From positions 372,001 through 436,000 of the forward strand of contig NZ_JAQMHX010000001.1 in NCBI RefSeq assembly GCF_028331445.1: a stretch of DNA of 64,000 nt, given 5' to 3'. Origin of the DNA: Candidatus Phyllobacterium onerii. Its GTDB lineage: Bacteria > Pseudomonadota > Alphaproteobacteria > Rhizobiales > Rhizobiaceae. A model generated the notes under the pieces. The model searched no databases and was not told the DNA's origin. It saw nothing but the letters and a program-made list of their open reading frames with translations. The translations under genes were made by a program, and so were the position numbers. Numbering within the stretch: position 1 is the stretch's first letter; each line of letters opens with the position of its first letter. This document shows positions 42,983-52,892 of the stretch, one piece after another.

Positions 42983-43001
42983 TCATAACTTCCGTTATTC
43001 C

Positions 43002-43028
43002 AAAAAAAAATCGTGGCTGTTTATCCAC
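43002..43028 (-). terminator. Rho-independent terminator on the minus strand
   Basis: Read on the minus strand: CGTGG, 8-base loop, CCACG, then A and nine T (positions 43028 down to 43002). It ends either a long ubiA 3' untranslated region or a separate RNA (see 43002-43352). Confidence 0.7.
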
Positions 43029-43352
43029 GCCCCCAAAACCTCGCTTATTCTATTCCCGTCCTCTTCACGGGAACTGCTTCCGGAGCCGTTCGAAGTGGGG
43101 AGAGGAGCGGCGCCTCCGATGGCGGGTAACGGACCCGCTGTCCGGGGAAGTTCTGTCCAAGGGTTCCCCTGCCGGTACTACGACTGGCGTGTGCTGGACG
43201 AGCACTTCGAAAGGGGCTTTCGGCAACGGGTGAAGCAATTCACCCAACGTCAAGGCCTCCCAAGCGGAACGGACGGGATCAAAAGACGCCGGACGGGCGG
43301 TCTTCGGATCGCATTACTTATCTACAAAGACGCGCTTCGACGACCGCCCGTC
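43002..43352 (-). ncRNA. Candidate structured RNA downstream of ubiA
   Basis: On the minus strand the region shows a series of perfect stems: GACGGGCGGTC/GACCGCCCGTC (43292-43352), GGGTGAA/TTCACCC (43228-43245), a long-range stem around CGAAGTG/CACTTCG (43090-43210, with flanking AGCC/GGCT pairs), inside it GTGCT/AGCAC, GGGGAA/TTCCCC, GCGGGT/ACCCGC and GGAG/CTCC hairpins, then TTCCCGT/ACGGGAA and the terminator. A multibranched fold closed by a terminator points to a functional RNA. I recognise no known RNA family in it; RNase P, tmRNA and common riboswitch signatures are absent. The 5' end is undefined. It could also be a cluster of palindromic repeats or a 3' untranslated region of ubiA. 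Confidence 0.35.
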
Positions 43353-43437
43353 TTCCCAGCATGCAAGCAATGGCCAGGCGCGAAAGCGGGCGTGGCAAGG
43401 GGGAACCATACCCGGTTCTTTGAAATCAGGATGAAGC

Positions 43438-44433
43438 TCAGAACAGCGGCTTGACCACCGTCCACAAGCCACCAAACACGAGGCCGAGAAAGATCAACCA
43501 GCCAACCACGGTATTCGACTTGAACAGCCTGAGGCATTCGTTCGGGTTATCGATGTCGAGTGTCATGATCTGGCGATACATATGCGCGCCCGCAGCCAGC
43601 AGTCCGGCCACCGCGGGCATCGGAACCTCCGCCACGGCAAAGGCTCCAAGAAAGAGGGCCAATGCGCCGCCATAAAGCACGATCAGCGCTTCTCGGGTGC
43701 GGCTGCCGAACAGCCTGGCGGTTGAATGCACGCCAACCAGCGCGTCATCTTCCTTGTCCTGGTGGGCGTAGATCGTGTCATAGCCGATGACCCACAGGAT
43801 CGATCCTGCATAAAGCAGGACAGCTGGCCAGTCGAGCGAACCAAAGTGCGCGGACCATCCCACAAGCGCACCCCAGGAAAAGGCAAGTCCCAGAACAAGT
43901 TGTGGCCAGTTGGTTATTCGCTTCATGAAAGGATATACGGCGACGATAACCAATGATCCGATGGCAAGGAATACCGTGAACAGGTTGAACTGCACCACGA
44001 CTGCCAACCCCGCAAGTGCCTGCAGAACGAGAAAAACCTTCGCCTGTTTACGGGTCACCTGACCCGACGGAAGCGGCCGCGAACGCGTTCGTGCGACCTT
44101 GTTGTCGATATCTTCGTCGGCGAGGTCATTATAGGTGCAGCCAGCACCCCGCATGGCGATAGCGCCGATCAGAAAGAGCACCAAGTGATAGGGTGAAGGC
44201 AGCACCGACCAGAGCGGAGTGCCGACCTTCGCACCGGCAGCTGCCGCGAGGGCCGTCGCCCACCAGCACGGCCATAGCAGGAGCCACCAACCGATTGGCC
44301 GGTCCCAGCGTGCCAGCTGGGCATAGGGCCAAAGCCAGTTCGGCAATGTCCGGTAGACCCAATGACCTGACGGGGCATCGAAAACCCTGCCGCGGGCCTG
44401 CGTAGACTGGATAATGTCTTTTTCTGAAGTCAT
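43438..44433 (-). CDS. ubiA: 4-hydroxybenzoate polyprenyltransferase
   Basis: The 331-residue membrane protein has about eight to nine helices and both Asp-rich motifs of UbiA enzymes: NDLADEDIDNKVARTRSRPL (about 120-139) and DTIYAHQDKEDDAL (about 220). The N-terminus SEKDIIQSTQARGRVFDAPS is typical of rhizobial UbiA. It attaches the polyprenyl chain made by the synthase at 32.6 kb to 4-hydroxybenzoate in ubiquinone synthesis. Downstream lies the hairpin-rich region 43002-43352. The divergent gene is purD. Confidence 0.94.
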   Translation of the reverse strand: MTSEKDIIQSTQARGRVFDAPSGHWVYRTLPNWLWPYAQLARWDRPIGWWLLLWPCWWATALAAAAGAKVGTPLWSVLPSPYHLVLFLIGAIAMRGAGCTYNDLADEDIDNKVARTRSRPLPSGQVTRKQAKVFLVLQALAGLAVVVQFNLFTVFLAIGSLVIVAVYPFMKRITNWPQLVLGLAFSWGALVGWSAHFGSLDWPAVLLYAGSILWVIGYDTIYAHQDKEDDALVGVHSTARLFGSRTREALIVLYGGALALFLGAFAVAEVPMPAVAGLLAAGAHMYRQIMTLDIDNPNECLRLFKSNTVVGWLIFLGLVFGGLWTVVKPLF

Positions 44434-44568
44434 GCTTTGACCTTGCAGCGCTGGGCAATACAGTCAAGCGGTTTAGGCGTTTTTCAGGGCAAATCCGTGG
44501 TGCGCGCTTGACCCTGAGAGCATCACACCATACCGAGACGACAGTTTTCAAAGCGGAGCTCAAATTCG

Positions 44569-45849
44569 ATGAACGTCTTGCTGATAGGTTCGGGTGGCCG
44601 CGAACACGCTCTTGCCTGGAAGATCGCCGCCTCGCCGGTGTTGTCGACGCTCTATTGCGCGCCCGGCAATCCAGGCATTGCGAGCGCTGCAGAATGCGTT
44701 GCACTCGATCCGACAGATCACGAAGCGATCATTGCCTTCTGCCGGCAAAGGTCGATTGAGTTTGTTGTGGTTGGCCCGGAAGCACCCTTGGTCGCAGGCA
44801 TCGCCGACGATCTGCGCGCCGCCGGGATTTCGGTATTCGGGCCCTCAAAGATGGCCGCACGTCTTGAGGGGTCGAAAGGCTTCACCAAGGACCTTTGCGC
44901 CCAGTTCGATATTCCTACTGGCAGGTATCAGCGTTTCACTGAGGCTGAAGCGGCCAAGACCTATATCCGCCAGGAGGGCGTGCCGATCGTGGTCAAGGCG
45001 GATGGGCTCGCGGCAGGCAAGGGCGTCGTCGTCGCGTTCGAACTTCAGGAAGGGCTCGATGCTGTGGACGCCTGCTTCGATGGAGCATTTGGCGGAGCTG
45101 GTGCCGAAGTCGTTGTGGAAGAATATCTTGAAGGCGAAGAGGCCAGTTTCTTTTGCCTGTGCGATGGGAAGACAGCATTGCCATTCGGCACCGCCCAGGA
45201 TCACAAGCGTGTTGGCGATGGCGATACCGGCGCGAATACTGGCGGCATGGGAGCCTATTCGCCGGCCCCGGTGATGACGCAGGCGATCATCGGCCTCACC
45301 ATGCGCGACCTGATCGAACCGACGATGCGCGGCATGGCCGAGATCGGCGCACCCTTCAGTGGCGTGCTGTTTGCTGGCCTGATGATCACCAGAGACGGGC
45401 CGAAACTGATTGAATACAACACGCGGTTTGGCGATCCGGAAACGCAGGTGCTGATGTTGCGTCTGAAGGATGATCTGTTGCTGCTGCTGAAGGCCGCGGC
45501 TGACGGCGCACTCGATCAGATGTCCGTTCGCTGGAACGACGATCCGGCACTGACGGTGGTCATGGCTGCCAAAGGCTACCCGGCGGCACCGGAAAAAGGC
45601 AGCGTGATAAGAGGCGTTGACACCGCCGGCCATGATGAAAACGTCGAGATTTTCCACGCGGGAACTAAAGACAGGAATGGAGAACTGATCGCCATTGGCG
45701 GCCGGGTTCTAAACATCACGGCAAGCGGCAAGACGGTTCAGGAAGCGCAGAAGGCAGCTTATGCCGCGATTGCGAAGATCGATTGGCCGGAGGGTTTTTA
45801 CCGCCATGATATTGGCTGGCGCGCCATCGAACGAGAAAAGGCGCTATAG
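44569..45849 (+). CDS. purD: Phosphoribosylamine-glycine ligase
   Basis: The 426-residue ATP-grasp enzyme starts [20 protein letters not shown], the diagnostic PurD N-terminus. ATP-grasp residues are in [45 protein letters not shown] and [15 protein letters not shown]. It catalyses the second step of purine synthesis. The length matches the family. It ends with a 6-bp overlap with the convergent GH25-like gene. Confidence 0.97.
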   Translation: MNVLLIGSGGREHALAWKIAASPVLSTLYCAPGNPGIASAAECVALDPTDHEAIIAFCRQRSIEFVVVGPEAPLVAGIADDLRAAGISVFGPSKMAARLEGSKGFTKDLCAQFDIPTGRYQRFTEAEAAKTYIRQEGVPIVVKADGLAAGKGVVVAFELQEGLDAVDACFDGAFGGAGAEVVVEEYLEGEEASFFCLCDGKTALPFGTAQDHKRVGDGDTGANTGGMGAYSPAPVMTQAIIGLTMRDLIEPTMRGMAEIGAPFSGVLFAGLMITRDGPKLIEYNTRFGDPETQVLMLRLKDDLLLLLKAAADGALDQMSVRWNDDPALTVVMAAKGYPAAPEKGSVIRGVDTAGHDENVEIFHAGTKDRNGELIAIGGRVLNITASGKTVQEAQKAAYAAIAKIDWPEGFYRHDIGWRAIEREKAL

Positions 45850-47013
45850 GAAAGGCGTCAAGGCAGGGTAGCGGATGCGATCGGGCGCATCGGCTGCCAT
45901 GCTGGTTCTCTTCAAACATGCGGCCGTGATCCCGAAGGGCAGGGTCTCATAGAAGTGATCGAGCTGACGCGAGACCGATTGGCTGAGTGCGAGAGACAGC
46001 GCGTCTACGGTGAGGGTCCTAGCCCTCAGTTGGCCCCTAGGCTGCTCCACCACCGAAGCGGTTATTGTGCTGTCTACCGCCCCCTTGACCGGAGGGAGCA
46101 AAGGTTCAGTAGAGGCGACCAGTATGGGTTGCTGGTATGGCGGCTTGTCGCGGGGCGTTGGCAGATTGTCCGGCGGGATAGCGTCGACCAGACCACCGAA
46201 CGGCCACGTCCTTTTCAGCTCAGTCACCGTCATATCGGCGACGTTGACGTCGATGTCCCGGCTGGTCCCGGGCGGGCGATAGGGGCAGCGGCGCTCGGTG
46301 CAATTGTTCTGCGAAGTGAACTGCCAAAGCACATAATCCTGCCAGTTGCCCTTGGGAAAATGCGGAGCGATGTCCGATTGATAACGCGCGTACCAAAGCG
46401 GCAGACGTGACAGGATGGGGAGCTCCAGACGGTGATCAGCAATATATCGCGCTGTTATGCCGTTCGTGTACAGAACCGGATAGCGCCCGGTGCGGAACCT
46501 GATATGCTCGGCAAAAATCTGCGCATCCTGCAATGACATGAACTTGTTAGGGTCGTTGTCCTCGATATCGATCGCCATCAACTCATCGTCAGCCGGATCG
46601 GTGTAGTCGATGAAATGATTGGCCTGCTCGATAGGATTGCCGGGACGGCCGAGATGATAGGCTCCCCATTTGAGCCCCAGTGCTTTGGCGAGCTGGCGGC
46701 GCGTCTGGTATAGCTCGCGCGAGACGGAATAATTGCGCCATATGCGTTTGCACAATTCCTGTTGCATCGCATCGACGATACGGTTGCAATGGTAATTGGC
46801 GGGCATGCCGTCGGAGCCTTTGTGGATGAAGGCGGCAACACGCGGGTCCTTGGCGATTTCCATGAGGTTGAAGGAGTTGTGTTCGTATCCGTCGAGTATG
46901 ATCGCGCGCTCTTTGTTGGCCCAGGGCGAGCGGAACTCTGACTCCGCATGGACGAGGCCGCCAGACATGAGGGCGGCAACGAACATGGCAAAAGCACGTA
47001 CGCGGATTGTCAA
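45844..47013 (-). CDS. Exported GH25-like (lysozyme-type) protein
   Basis: From TTG 47013, with GAGGGAA 7-8 bases upstream on the minus strand, the protein has 389 residues and begins with a signal peptide ([20 protein letters not shown], cleaved near HA-E). The middle has GH25 traits: [39 protein letters not shown], where the two acidic residues sit in the expected DxE-type position, [12 protein letters not shown] and LPLWYARY. Members cleave peptidoglycan. The last 100 residues are not part of the domain and lack similarity I recognise. The frame extends upstream to 47076, but that start would break the signal peptide. Confidence 0.8.
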   Translation of the reverse strand: MTIRVRAFAMFVAALMSGGLVHAESEFRSPWANKERAIILDGYEHNSFNLMEIAKDPRVAAFIHKGSDGMPANYHCNRIVDAMQQELCKRIWRNYSVSRELYQTRRQLAKALGLKWGAYHLGRPGNPIEQANHFIDYTDPADDELMAIDIEDNDPNKFMSLQDAQIFAEHIRFRTGRYPVLYTNGITARYIADHRLELPILSRLPLWYARYQSDIAPHFPKGNWQDYVLWQFTSQNNCTERRCPYRPPGTSRDIDVNVADMTVTELKRTWPFGGLVDAIPPDNLPTPRDKPPYQQPILVASTEPLLPPVKGAVDSTITASVVEQPRGQLRARTLTVDALSLALSQSVSRQLDHFYETLPFGITAACLKRTSMAADAPDRIRYPALTPFL

Positions 47014-47166
47014 ATGGGTGTTCCCTCGCACCTCGCGAACAAGTCTCTCAATCTGATAGTACCCAATGATGGTCACCGCATCGCGGTTAATAAACGGTTA
47101 GCCACCGTTAATTGCGCTCTGAATGGCTTCTCTGGAACGGGATTTTGAAGCCACTATAGCAATATC

Positions 47167-47180
47167 TTACGTTTACGTAA
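47167..47180. promoter_or_regulatory. LiuR-like palindrome upstream of the acyl-CoA dehydrogenase gene
   Basis: TTACGTTTACGTAA is a near-perfect palindrome (TTACG/CGTAA) about 80 bp upstream of the start at 47260. It resembles the published TTACGT-N2-ACGTAA-type sites of the MerR-family regulator LiuR, which controls branched-chain amino-acid and fatty-acid catabolism in Proteobacteria. The regulator gene is not in the window. Confidence 0.5.
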
Positions 47181-47259
47181 AAATAAGCTTGCCTCGAGCA
47201 CGCACGAAGTTGCAATGTGCAGCCCGCAACGAGCATCAGCTGATGAGGAGACATGATCG

Positions 47260-49035
47260 ATGTACCGCGCGCCCGTCGATGAAATCGCCCATACTCTGAA
47301 GACAATCGCCGGACTCGACGAAGTCATCGCGCAAGGACGTTTCGCTGATTTGTCGGATGACCTGGTAGACGCCATTCTGGAAGAAGCGGGTAAATTTGCA
47401 TCCACCCGTGTGGCACCGCTGCTCGAGGTTGGCGACAAGTATGGTACTCCGTTAGAGGATGCAGAAGTTACCATGCCGCCGGGCTGGAAAGACGTTTACG
47501 GAGAGTGGATCGCCGGTGGCTGGAATGCCTTGACCGGTTCGCACGAGTTCGGCGGGCAGGGGTTGCCGATGATGCTGGCGATCGCGACGTTTGAAATGTG
47601 GAATTCCGGCTCGATGGCCTTCGGCATCGGACCGACGTTGACACTCGGCGCCATCGAAGCGCTTGAAGCGCATGCTACCGACGAGTTGAAGCGCACCTAT
47701 CTGCCAAAGCTCGTATCCGGCGAGTGGATGGGAACGATGAACCTCACCGAGCCGCAGGCTGGTTCCGACGTTGGCGCCCTGCGCACCAGAGCCGAACGCA
47801 TCGATGATGGTACCTATCGCATTTTCGGCACGAAGATATTCATCACCTACGGCGAGCACGACCTCACAGAGAATATCGTTCATATGGTTCTGGCCCGCCT
47901 GCCCGACGCACCGGCGGGCACCAAGGGCATTTCGTTGTTTCTCGTGCCAAAGTTTTTGGTGAAGGAGGACGGGTCACTTGGCCCTCGCAACGACGTCTTT
48001 TGTGGCGGCATCGAGCACAAGATGGGCATTCACGGCTCGCCCACTTGCACGATGATCTACGGCGACGGTTTCGCAAAGGACAAGGAACCGGGCGCCATTG
48101 GTTGGCTCATCGGCGAGGAAAATCGGGGGCTCGCCTGCATGTTTACCATGATGAACAATGCACGCCTCGCGGTCGGCATTCAGGGTGTCGCCGTGGCGGA
48201 GGCTGCTTATCAGAAGGCATTGGGCTATGCGCAGGAGCGCCGTCAGATGCGCGCGCCGGGCTGGACGGGCGAGGGTATGAGCCCAATCATCGAACACCCG
48301 GATGTGCAGCGTAACCTGTTGACGATGAAGGGTTTGACCGGGGCCGCACGGTCCATTGCTTATGCCTGCGCGCACGCACTCGACATGGCAAAAACAGCGT
48401 CGGAAGACGATGCGCAGCACTGGGCAGACCGTGCCAATCTGTTGACGCCGGTCGCCAAGGCATTTTCCACCGATATAGGCGTCGATGTGGCGTCGATCGG
48501 CATCCAGGTCCATGGCGGGATGGGTTATATTGAGGAGACTGGCGCTGCACAATTTCTGCGCGACGCTCGTATTGCACCCATCTATGAAGGAACAAATGGC
48601 ATCCAGGCCGTTGATCTCGTCCAGCGTAAATTGCAGTTGGGCGAGGGTGAGCACATCAGGACCTATATCGCTGAACTCCGCGCCGTAGCAGAGGCCGTGG
48701 CGGCATCGAATAGTGTAGATTTCGGACAGACTGGGCAACGTCTGCTGGCGGGTTTGGATGATCTGGAGGCGGCGAGCCTTTGGCTGCAGCAGGCGCTGGC
48801 CAGCGGTGAGATCAGCGCGGCATTCGCCGGAGCGACGCCCTATCTGCGGCTTTTCGGTCTCGCTGCCGGAGCGACATACCTTGCAAAAGGTGCACTGGGC
48901 AGCGAGCATGCTGGACGCACAGCGTTGGCGCGCTTCTTTGCGGAAAACCTCCTGTCCGAAACTTCAGCGCTAAAAGACCGCGTCATTCATGGTGCGGCCA
49001 GTTTACTCGACGCGCGTTCGGCCCTCGCTTCATAA
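47260..49035 (+). CDS. Acyl-CoA dehydrogenase (long form)
   Basis: The 591-residue flavoprotein has the long-chain FadE-like layout: an N-terminal extension MYRAPVDEIAHTLKTIAGL, the FAD/substrate core with GTMNLTEPQAGSDVGALRTR and FITYGEHDLTENIVHMVLAR, and the catalytic end IQVHGGMGYIEETGAAQFLR with RIAPIYEGTNGIQAVDLVQR. The extra C-terminal domain (about 460-591) is that of the DUF5667/ACDH_C group. It oxidises acyl-CoA to enoyl-CoA. It precedes the enoyl-CoA hydratase gene by 8 bp in one operon behind a LiuR-like site. Confidence 0.93.
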   Translation: MYRAPVDEIAHTLKTIAGLDEVIAQGRFADLSDDLVDAILEEAGKFASTRVAPLLEVGDKYGTPLEDAEVTMPPGWKDVYGEWIAGGWNALTGSHEFGGQGLPMMLAIATFEMWNSGSMAFGIGPTLTLGAIEALEAHATDELKRTYLPKLVSGEWMGTMNLTEPQAGSDVGALRTRAERIDDGTYRIFGTKIFITYGEHDLTENIVHMVLARLPDAPAGTKGISLFLVPKFLVKEDGSLGPRNDVFCGGIEHKMGIHGSPTCTMIYGDGFAKDKEPGAIGWLIGEENRGLACMFTMMNNARLAVGIQGVAVAEAAYQKALGYAQERRQMRAPGWTGEGMSPIIEHPDVQRNLLTMKGLTGAARSIAYACAHALDMAKTASEDDAQHWADRANLLTPVAKAFSTDIGVDVASIGIQVHGGMGYIEETGAAQFLRDARIAPIYEGTNGIQAVDLVQRKLQLGEGEHIRTYIAELRAVAEAVAASNSVDFGQTGQRLLAGLDDLEAASLWLQQALASGEISAAFAGATPYLRLFGLAAGATYLAKGALGSEHAGRTALARFFAENLLSETSALKDRVIHGAASLLDARSALAS

Positions 49036-49043
49036 GGAAATCC

Positions 49044-49796
49044 ATGTCAGACCATATTCAAATCGAGCGCCATGGCGCTGTCCAGATTATCCGCATGAAC
49101 CGGCCGGACAAGAAGAACGCTCTTACCCGTGCAATGTATACGACGATGACCAAGGCGATCGTCGACGGTGACGTCGACGCCTCGATTCGCGCCCACGTGT
49201 TCTTTGGCGTGCCGGGAGCCTTTTCGTCCGGCAATGACCTGCAGGACTTCATGGCCTTTGCCACCACTGGCAATATGGGCAGCGAAGTCATTGATTTTCT
49301 GATTGCGCTGGTCAACGCGAAGAAGCCACTTCTGGCAGGCGTGGACGGCCTTGCGATTGGGGTCGGCACCACGATTCATTTCCATTGCGATCTGACGTTC
49401 GCTACACCGCAATCTTACTTCAAGACGCCCTTTGTCGATCTCGGACTGGTACCGGAAGCGGGCTCCAGTTTGCTGGGTCCGGTATTGATGGGCCACCAAA
49501 GGGCTTTTGCTTTCCTGGCCATGGGCGAAGGATTGCACGCGGTTGAAGCCAAGGAAGCGGGGCTGGTCTACAAGCTGGTCGATACAGAGGAACTGGAAAG
49601 CACAGTCCTGAGTGTGGCGGCCGAGATTGCGGCAAAGCCACCGGAAGCCATGCAGATTTCACGCGATCTTCTGCGGATGCCGCGAGAGGATGTTGTCGAA
49701 CGCATCAAGCTGGAGGCAAAATTTTTCGCCGAGCGCCTCCAGTCCGAGGAGGCGCGGGGCGCGTTGATGGCCTTTCTCACGCGAAAGAAAGGCTAA
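49044..49796 (+). CDS. Enoyl-CoA hydratase/isomerase (crotonase family)
   Basis: The 250-residue protein has the crotonase fold: [20 protein letters not shown], the oxyanion loop [16 protein letters not shown] and [20 protein letters not shown]. The usual hydratase glutamates are partly replaced ([17 protein letters not shown] retains one Glu), so it might be an isomerase or hydratase. It follows the acyl-CoA dehydrogenase gene and acts on its product. The end overlaps pdxH by 4 bp on the opposite strand. Confidence 0.9.
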   Translation: MSDHIQIERHGAVQIIRMNRPDKKNALTRAMYTTMTKAIVDGDVDASIRAHVFFGVPGAFSSGNDLQDFMAFATTGNMGSEVIDFLIALVNAKKPLLAGVDGLAIGVGTTIHFHCDLTFATPQSYFKTPFVDLGLVPEAGSSLLGPVLMGHQRAFAFLAMGEGLHAVEAKEAGLVYKLVDTEELESTVLSVAAEIAAKPPEAMQISRDLLRMPREDVVERIKLEAKFFAERLQSEEARGALMAFLTRKKG

Positions 49797-50404
49797 GGAT
49801 AGAGCCTTGTCTTGCCCCAGTCGCCTTCCGGCGTCAGGCGGCTGAAGACCACCCGGTCATGCAAGCGAAACGGCCGATCCTGCCAGAACTCGATAGATGT
49901 TGGTCGAATGCGAAACCCCGACCAATAGTCGGGTCTGGGAATTTCACCAATTGGATAACGTGCAGTGTATTCGGCGACGGCCTTTTCCAGCGCAAACCGG
50001 CTTTCAAGGGGACGAGATTGTTTTGATGCCCAGGCGCCGATACGACTACCGCGAGGGCGCGTTGCATAGTAGGCGTCGGCCTCTTCTCTGCTGACGATCT
50101 CGACAGGCCCGCGAATACGGACTTGACGACGAAGAGATTTCCAGTGAAAGCACATCGCCGCTTTCATGGATCCCAGAATTTCCTGACCCTTTTGGCTCTC
50201 AAAATTTGTATAGAAAACAAAGCCTTGGCTGTCGAATCCCTTAAGGAGAACCATGCGGACATCTGGCAATCCTTCGTTGTCCACTGTTGCCAGCGCTACA
50301 GCATTGGGATCATTGGGTTCGGTCTTACTCGCCTCCGCCAGCCATTCATCGAAAAGCGCGAACGGCTCGGAATTCTCCGTGAAGTCATCTGTTGTTAACT
50401 TCAT
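49793..50404 (-). CDS. pdxH: Pyridoxamine 5'-phosphate oxidase
   Basis: The 203-residue protein has the FMN-binding split barrel of Pdx[61 protein letters not shown] and the C-terminal PLP-binding [18 protein letters not shown]. The last part is preceded by GGFRIRPT-equivalent [12 protein letters not shown]. It makes pyridoxal phosphate. It ends in a 4-bp overlap with the convergent enoyl-CoA hydratase gene and has its own promoter in the gap to 50455. Confidence 0.95.
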   Translation of the reverse strand: MKLTTDDFTENSEPFALFDEWLAEASKTEPNDPNAVALATVDNEGLPDVRMVLLKGFDSQGFVFYTNFESQKGQEILGSMKAAMCFHWKSLRRQVRIRGPVEIVSREEADAYYATRPRGSRIGAWASKQSRPLESRFALEKAVAEYTARYPIGEIPRPDYWSGFRIRPTSIEFWQDRPFRLHDRVVFSRLTPEGDWGKTRLYP

Positions 50405-50454
50405 TTAATCCATAGTCCCATAGTCATTTCGGATTGACCTTGTTAAAGAGAGAT

Positions 50455-50925
50455 ATGTGTTTGGCGTTTCTACGATCTGATAGCAAGAAATTTGGTGCAA
50501 AAAAACAGCATTGGCACGGGCCTTATCCGGGCTTTGCCGTTGGTGTTGCCCTTTGCTTGTTGTCGGGCTGCGCCATGAACGATTTCAGCATCGAGAAAGC
50601 GGCTCCAGACCAGGCAACAGTAACAGGGTCGGTCGCTCCTGCACAACCTGTCGACGCCAAGGGCTCGTCAGACCAATTGACAGTGCGCAACATCGTCTCG
50701 GCGCTGAATTTCACCCAATGGGGCAACAAGCCGGTTCCTTGGTCGAATCCCGAGACGGGCAGCCAAGGTACAATAACGACCATTGCTGAAAAGAAAGACG
50801 ACGCCGGTCTTTGCCGCGAGTTCCAGACTTCGCGCGAGTCATTTGACGGGGTCATGATTTACAAGGGCGAGACCTGCATGCAAAATGGCGGGCAGTGGAC
50901 GTTGAAATCTTTCGCGCCTATGTAG
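50455..50925 (+). CDS. RT0821/Lpp0805-type surface lipoprotein
   Basis: From ATG 50455 the protein has 156 residues. A charged N-terminus is followed by a lipoprotein signal with lipobox LLSGC (GFAVGVALCLLSGCAMND), so it is probably anchored to a membrane at Cys. The C-terminal domain SALNFTQWGNKPVPWSNPET with GLCREFQTSRESFDGVMIYK and ETCMQNGGQWTLKSF resembles the 17-kDa antigen/RT0821-Lpp0805 surface proteins. Its role is unknown. It begins 30 bp after pdxH's start on the other strand and shares that divergent promoter region. Confidence 0.8.
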   Translation: MCLAFLRSDSKKFGAKKQHWHGPYPGFAVGVALCLLSGCAMNDFSIEKAAPDQATVTGSVAPAQPVDAKGSSDQLTVRNIVSALNFTQWGNKPVPWSNPETGSQGTITTIAEKKDDAGLCREFQTSRESFDGVMIYKGETCMQNGGQWTLKSFAPM

Positions 50926-51050
50926 CACATGAAGAATCTGGGCCATTTTTCAACTTTTTCGTCTCAAATCTCTGGAATTTCTTCCTATTCGTGAGCATAT
51001 AGCAGCGGAATCCCAAGACATCTCGCTCCGTTGCGAAGAAAGGCAGACAC

Positions 51051-51974
51051 ATGCGCGATCCCTATAGCGTGTTGGGCGTCGCCAAGACGGCGAAGCCCGA
51101 GGAAATTAAATCGGCGTTTCGCAAACTCGCGAAGAAGTATCATCCCGACCAAAATCAGGATGACCCGAAAGCACAGGCAAACTTCTCCGAAATCAATCAG
51201 GCTTACGAAATTGTTGGTGACAAGGAACGTCGCGGCCAGTTTGACAGGGGCGAGATCGATGCCGAAGGCAAGCAGCGCGCACCGCAGGGTTTTGAAGGTT
51301 ACTCGAGCGCCGGCGGCGACCCGTTTGCCGGTTTCGGCGGCGGGCGTCGCCCGGGCGGTTTCGAGTTCCGTAGCGGCGGTACATCTGGCCTTGGTGCCGA
51401 AGACATACTGAGCAGCCTGTTTGGCGAGACCGGCGGCATGGGCGGCTTTGGCGGGGCCACGCGTCGCGCGGGGCCACGCAAAGGTGCGGACTTACAGGCA
51501 ACTATAGATATCAGCCTTGAGCAGGCAGCGGGCGCCGAAAAGGTTGAAGCAATATTTCCCAACGGCAAGAGGCTGGCGATCAAACTGCCCGCACAGGTGG
51601 AAAACGGTCAAACGATTCGCTTGAAAGGACAGGGAGAAGCCGTTCCTGGTGGCACCGCTGGTGATGCTTTAGTCACAGTGCGGTTCAAACCGCATCCGAA
51701 ATTTCGGGTCGAGGGAAGAGACCTTCATGTCGAACTTCCGGTTTCGTTGAGCGACGCTGCCCTCGGTTCGCGGCAGGAAGTCGAAACCCTCAATGGCCGC
51801 GTAGCGGTCAAAGTCGCGCCGTGGACCAGTTCCGATAGGGTTTTACGGTTGAAAGGCAAGGGTTTGCCAAAGAAGCCAGATGGCCATGGCGATCTGTTCG
51901 CTCACGTCCGCATCATGTTGCCGGAACATGGGGATCCAGCTTTGGAAGCCTTTTTACGCGATTCCAGTCATTGA
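51051..51974 (+). CDS. DnaJ C-terminal domain protein (CbpA-like co-chaperone)
   Basis: The 307-residue protein has a J domain (residues 1-70, HPD at 31-33 in [11 protein letters not shown]), a Gly/Phe-rich linker ([20 protein letters not shown]) and a DnaJ C-terminal domain from about 140 ([20 protein letters not shown]). The zinc-finger CxxCxGxG repeats of DnaJ are missing, so it is the CbpA type that stimulates DnaK and can bind DNA. It is followed by fabI, with a 92-bp gap. The ribosome site is AAAGG before the ATG. Confidence 0.92.
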   Translation: MRDPYSVLGVAKTAKPEEIKSAFRKLAKKYHPDQNQDDPKAQANFSEINQAYEIVGDKERRGQFDRGEIDAEGKQRAPQGFEGYSSAGGDPFAGFGGGRRPGGFEFRSGGTSGLGAEDILSSLFGETGGMGGFGGATRRAGPRKGADLQATIDISLEQAAGAEKVEAIFPNGKRLAIKLPAQVENGQTIRLKGQGEAVPGGTAGDALVTVRFKPHPKFRVEGRDLHVELPVSLSDAALGSRQEVETLNGRVAVKVAPWTSSDRVLRLKGKGLPKKPDGHGDLFAHVRIMLPEHGDPALEAFLRDSSH

Positions 51975-52066
51975 AAATCCAAAACCAGATTAGATACCGC
52001 GCTTGAAGCCCGGCGCGGGCTGTGCGATACCCCACATCAATCATAAGTCTCATGAAGGGTTGGTAT

Positions 52067-52885
52067 ATGACCGCCAAAACTGGTTTGATGCAGGGTAAAC
52101 GCGGCCTTATAATGGGTGTCGCCAACAATCGGTCGATTGCCTGGGGCATTGCCAAGGCAGCGCACGACGCAGGTGCCGAACTTGCATTTACCTATCAGGG
52201 CGATGCTTTGAAAAAGCGCGTCGAGCCCCTTGCACAGGAACTCGGCGCTTTTTTATGCGGACATTGCGATGTTTCCGATGCGTCGACCATCGACGCCTGC
52301 TTTGCTGCGCTTGAGCAGCATTGGGGCAAGATCGATTTTCTGGTCCACGCGATCGGTTTCTCCGACAAGGATGAACTCACGGGTCGCTACGTCGACACAT
52401 CGGAAGCCAATTTCACAAAGACGATGCTGATTTCCGTCTTTTCGCTAACGGCGGTTGCCAAGCGGGCGGAAAAGCTGATGACGGACGGCGGCTCTATCCT
52501 GACGCTGACGTACTACGGTGCAGAAAAGGTCATGCCGAACTATAATGTCATGGGCGTTGCCAAGGCAGCGCTTGAGGCGAGCGTCAAATATCTGGCTGTC
52601 GATCTTGGCCCGGACAATATTCGGGTCAACGCAATTTCCGCAGGTCCGATCAAAACCCTTGCCGCATCCGGCATCGGTGATTTCCGCTACATCCTGAAGT
52701 GGAACGAGTACAACGCACCGCTGCGGCGTACCGTGACGATCGAGGAAGTCGGCGACGCTGGTCTTTATTTCCTTTCTGACTTGTCGCGCTCCGTCACAGG
52801 CGAGATCCACCACGCTGATAGCGGTTATCATGTCGTAGGAATGAAAGCAGTCGACGCACCGGATATCTCTGTCGTCAAGGATTGA
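52067..52885 (+). CDS. fabI: Enoyl-[acyl-carrier-protein] reductase FabI
   Basis: From ATG 52067 the protein has 272 residues: MTAKTGLMQGKRGLIMGVAN as in rhizobial FabI, with the cofactor loop GVANNRSIAWGIA and the catalytic pair Tyr159 and Lys166 (NYNVMGVAKAALE). An upstream in-frame ATG at 52022 is less likely. The enzyme reduces enoyl-ACP in type II fatty acid synthesis and is the target of triclosan. It lies between the CbpA-like gene and the phosphatase gene, 7 bp before the latter. Confidence 0.95.
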   Translation: MTAKTGLMQGKRGLIMGVANNRSIAWGIAKAAHDAGAELAFTYQGDALKKRVEPLAQELGAFLCGHCDVSDASTIDACFAALEQHWGKIDFLVHAIGFSDKDELTGRYVDTSEANFTKTMLISVFSLTAVAKRAEKLMTDGGSILTLTYYGAEKVMPNYNVMGVAKAALEASVKYLAVDLGPDNIRVNAISAGPIKTLAASGIGDFRYILKWNEYNAPLRRTVTIEEVGDAGLYFLSDLSRSVTGEIHHADSGYHVVGMKAVDAPDISVVKD

Positions 52886-52892
52886 ATTTCAA

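Noticed and set aside
43002-43352. Identification as RNase P RNA, tmRNA or 6S RNA
   Set aside because: The conserved GAGGAAAGTCCGGGC-type RNase P core and a tmRNA tag frame are absent, and the multibranch stem does not fit the single long hairpin of 6S RNA.
42918-43454. Plus-strand open frame of 178 codons between DUF6101 and ubiA
   Set aside because: It starts inside the 51-bp inverted repeat and runs through the hairpin-rich region; no domain, no ribosome site, composition dictated by palindromes.
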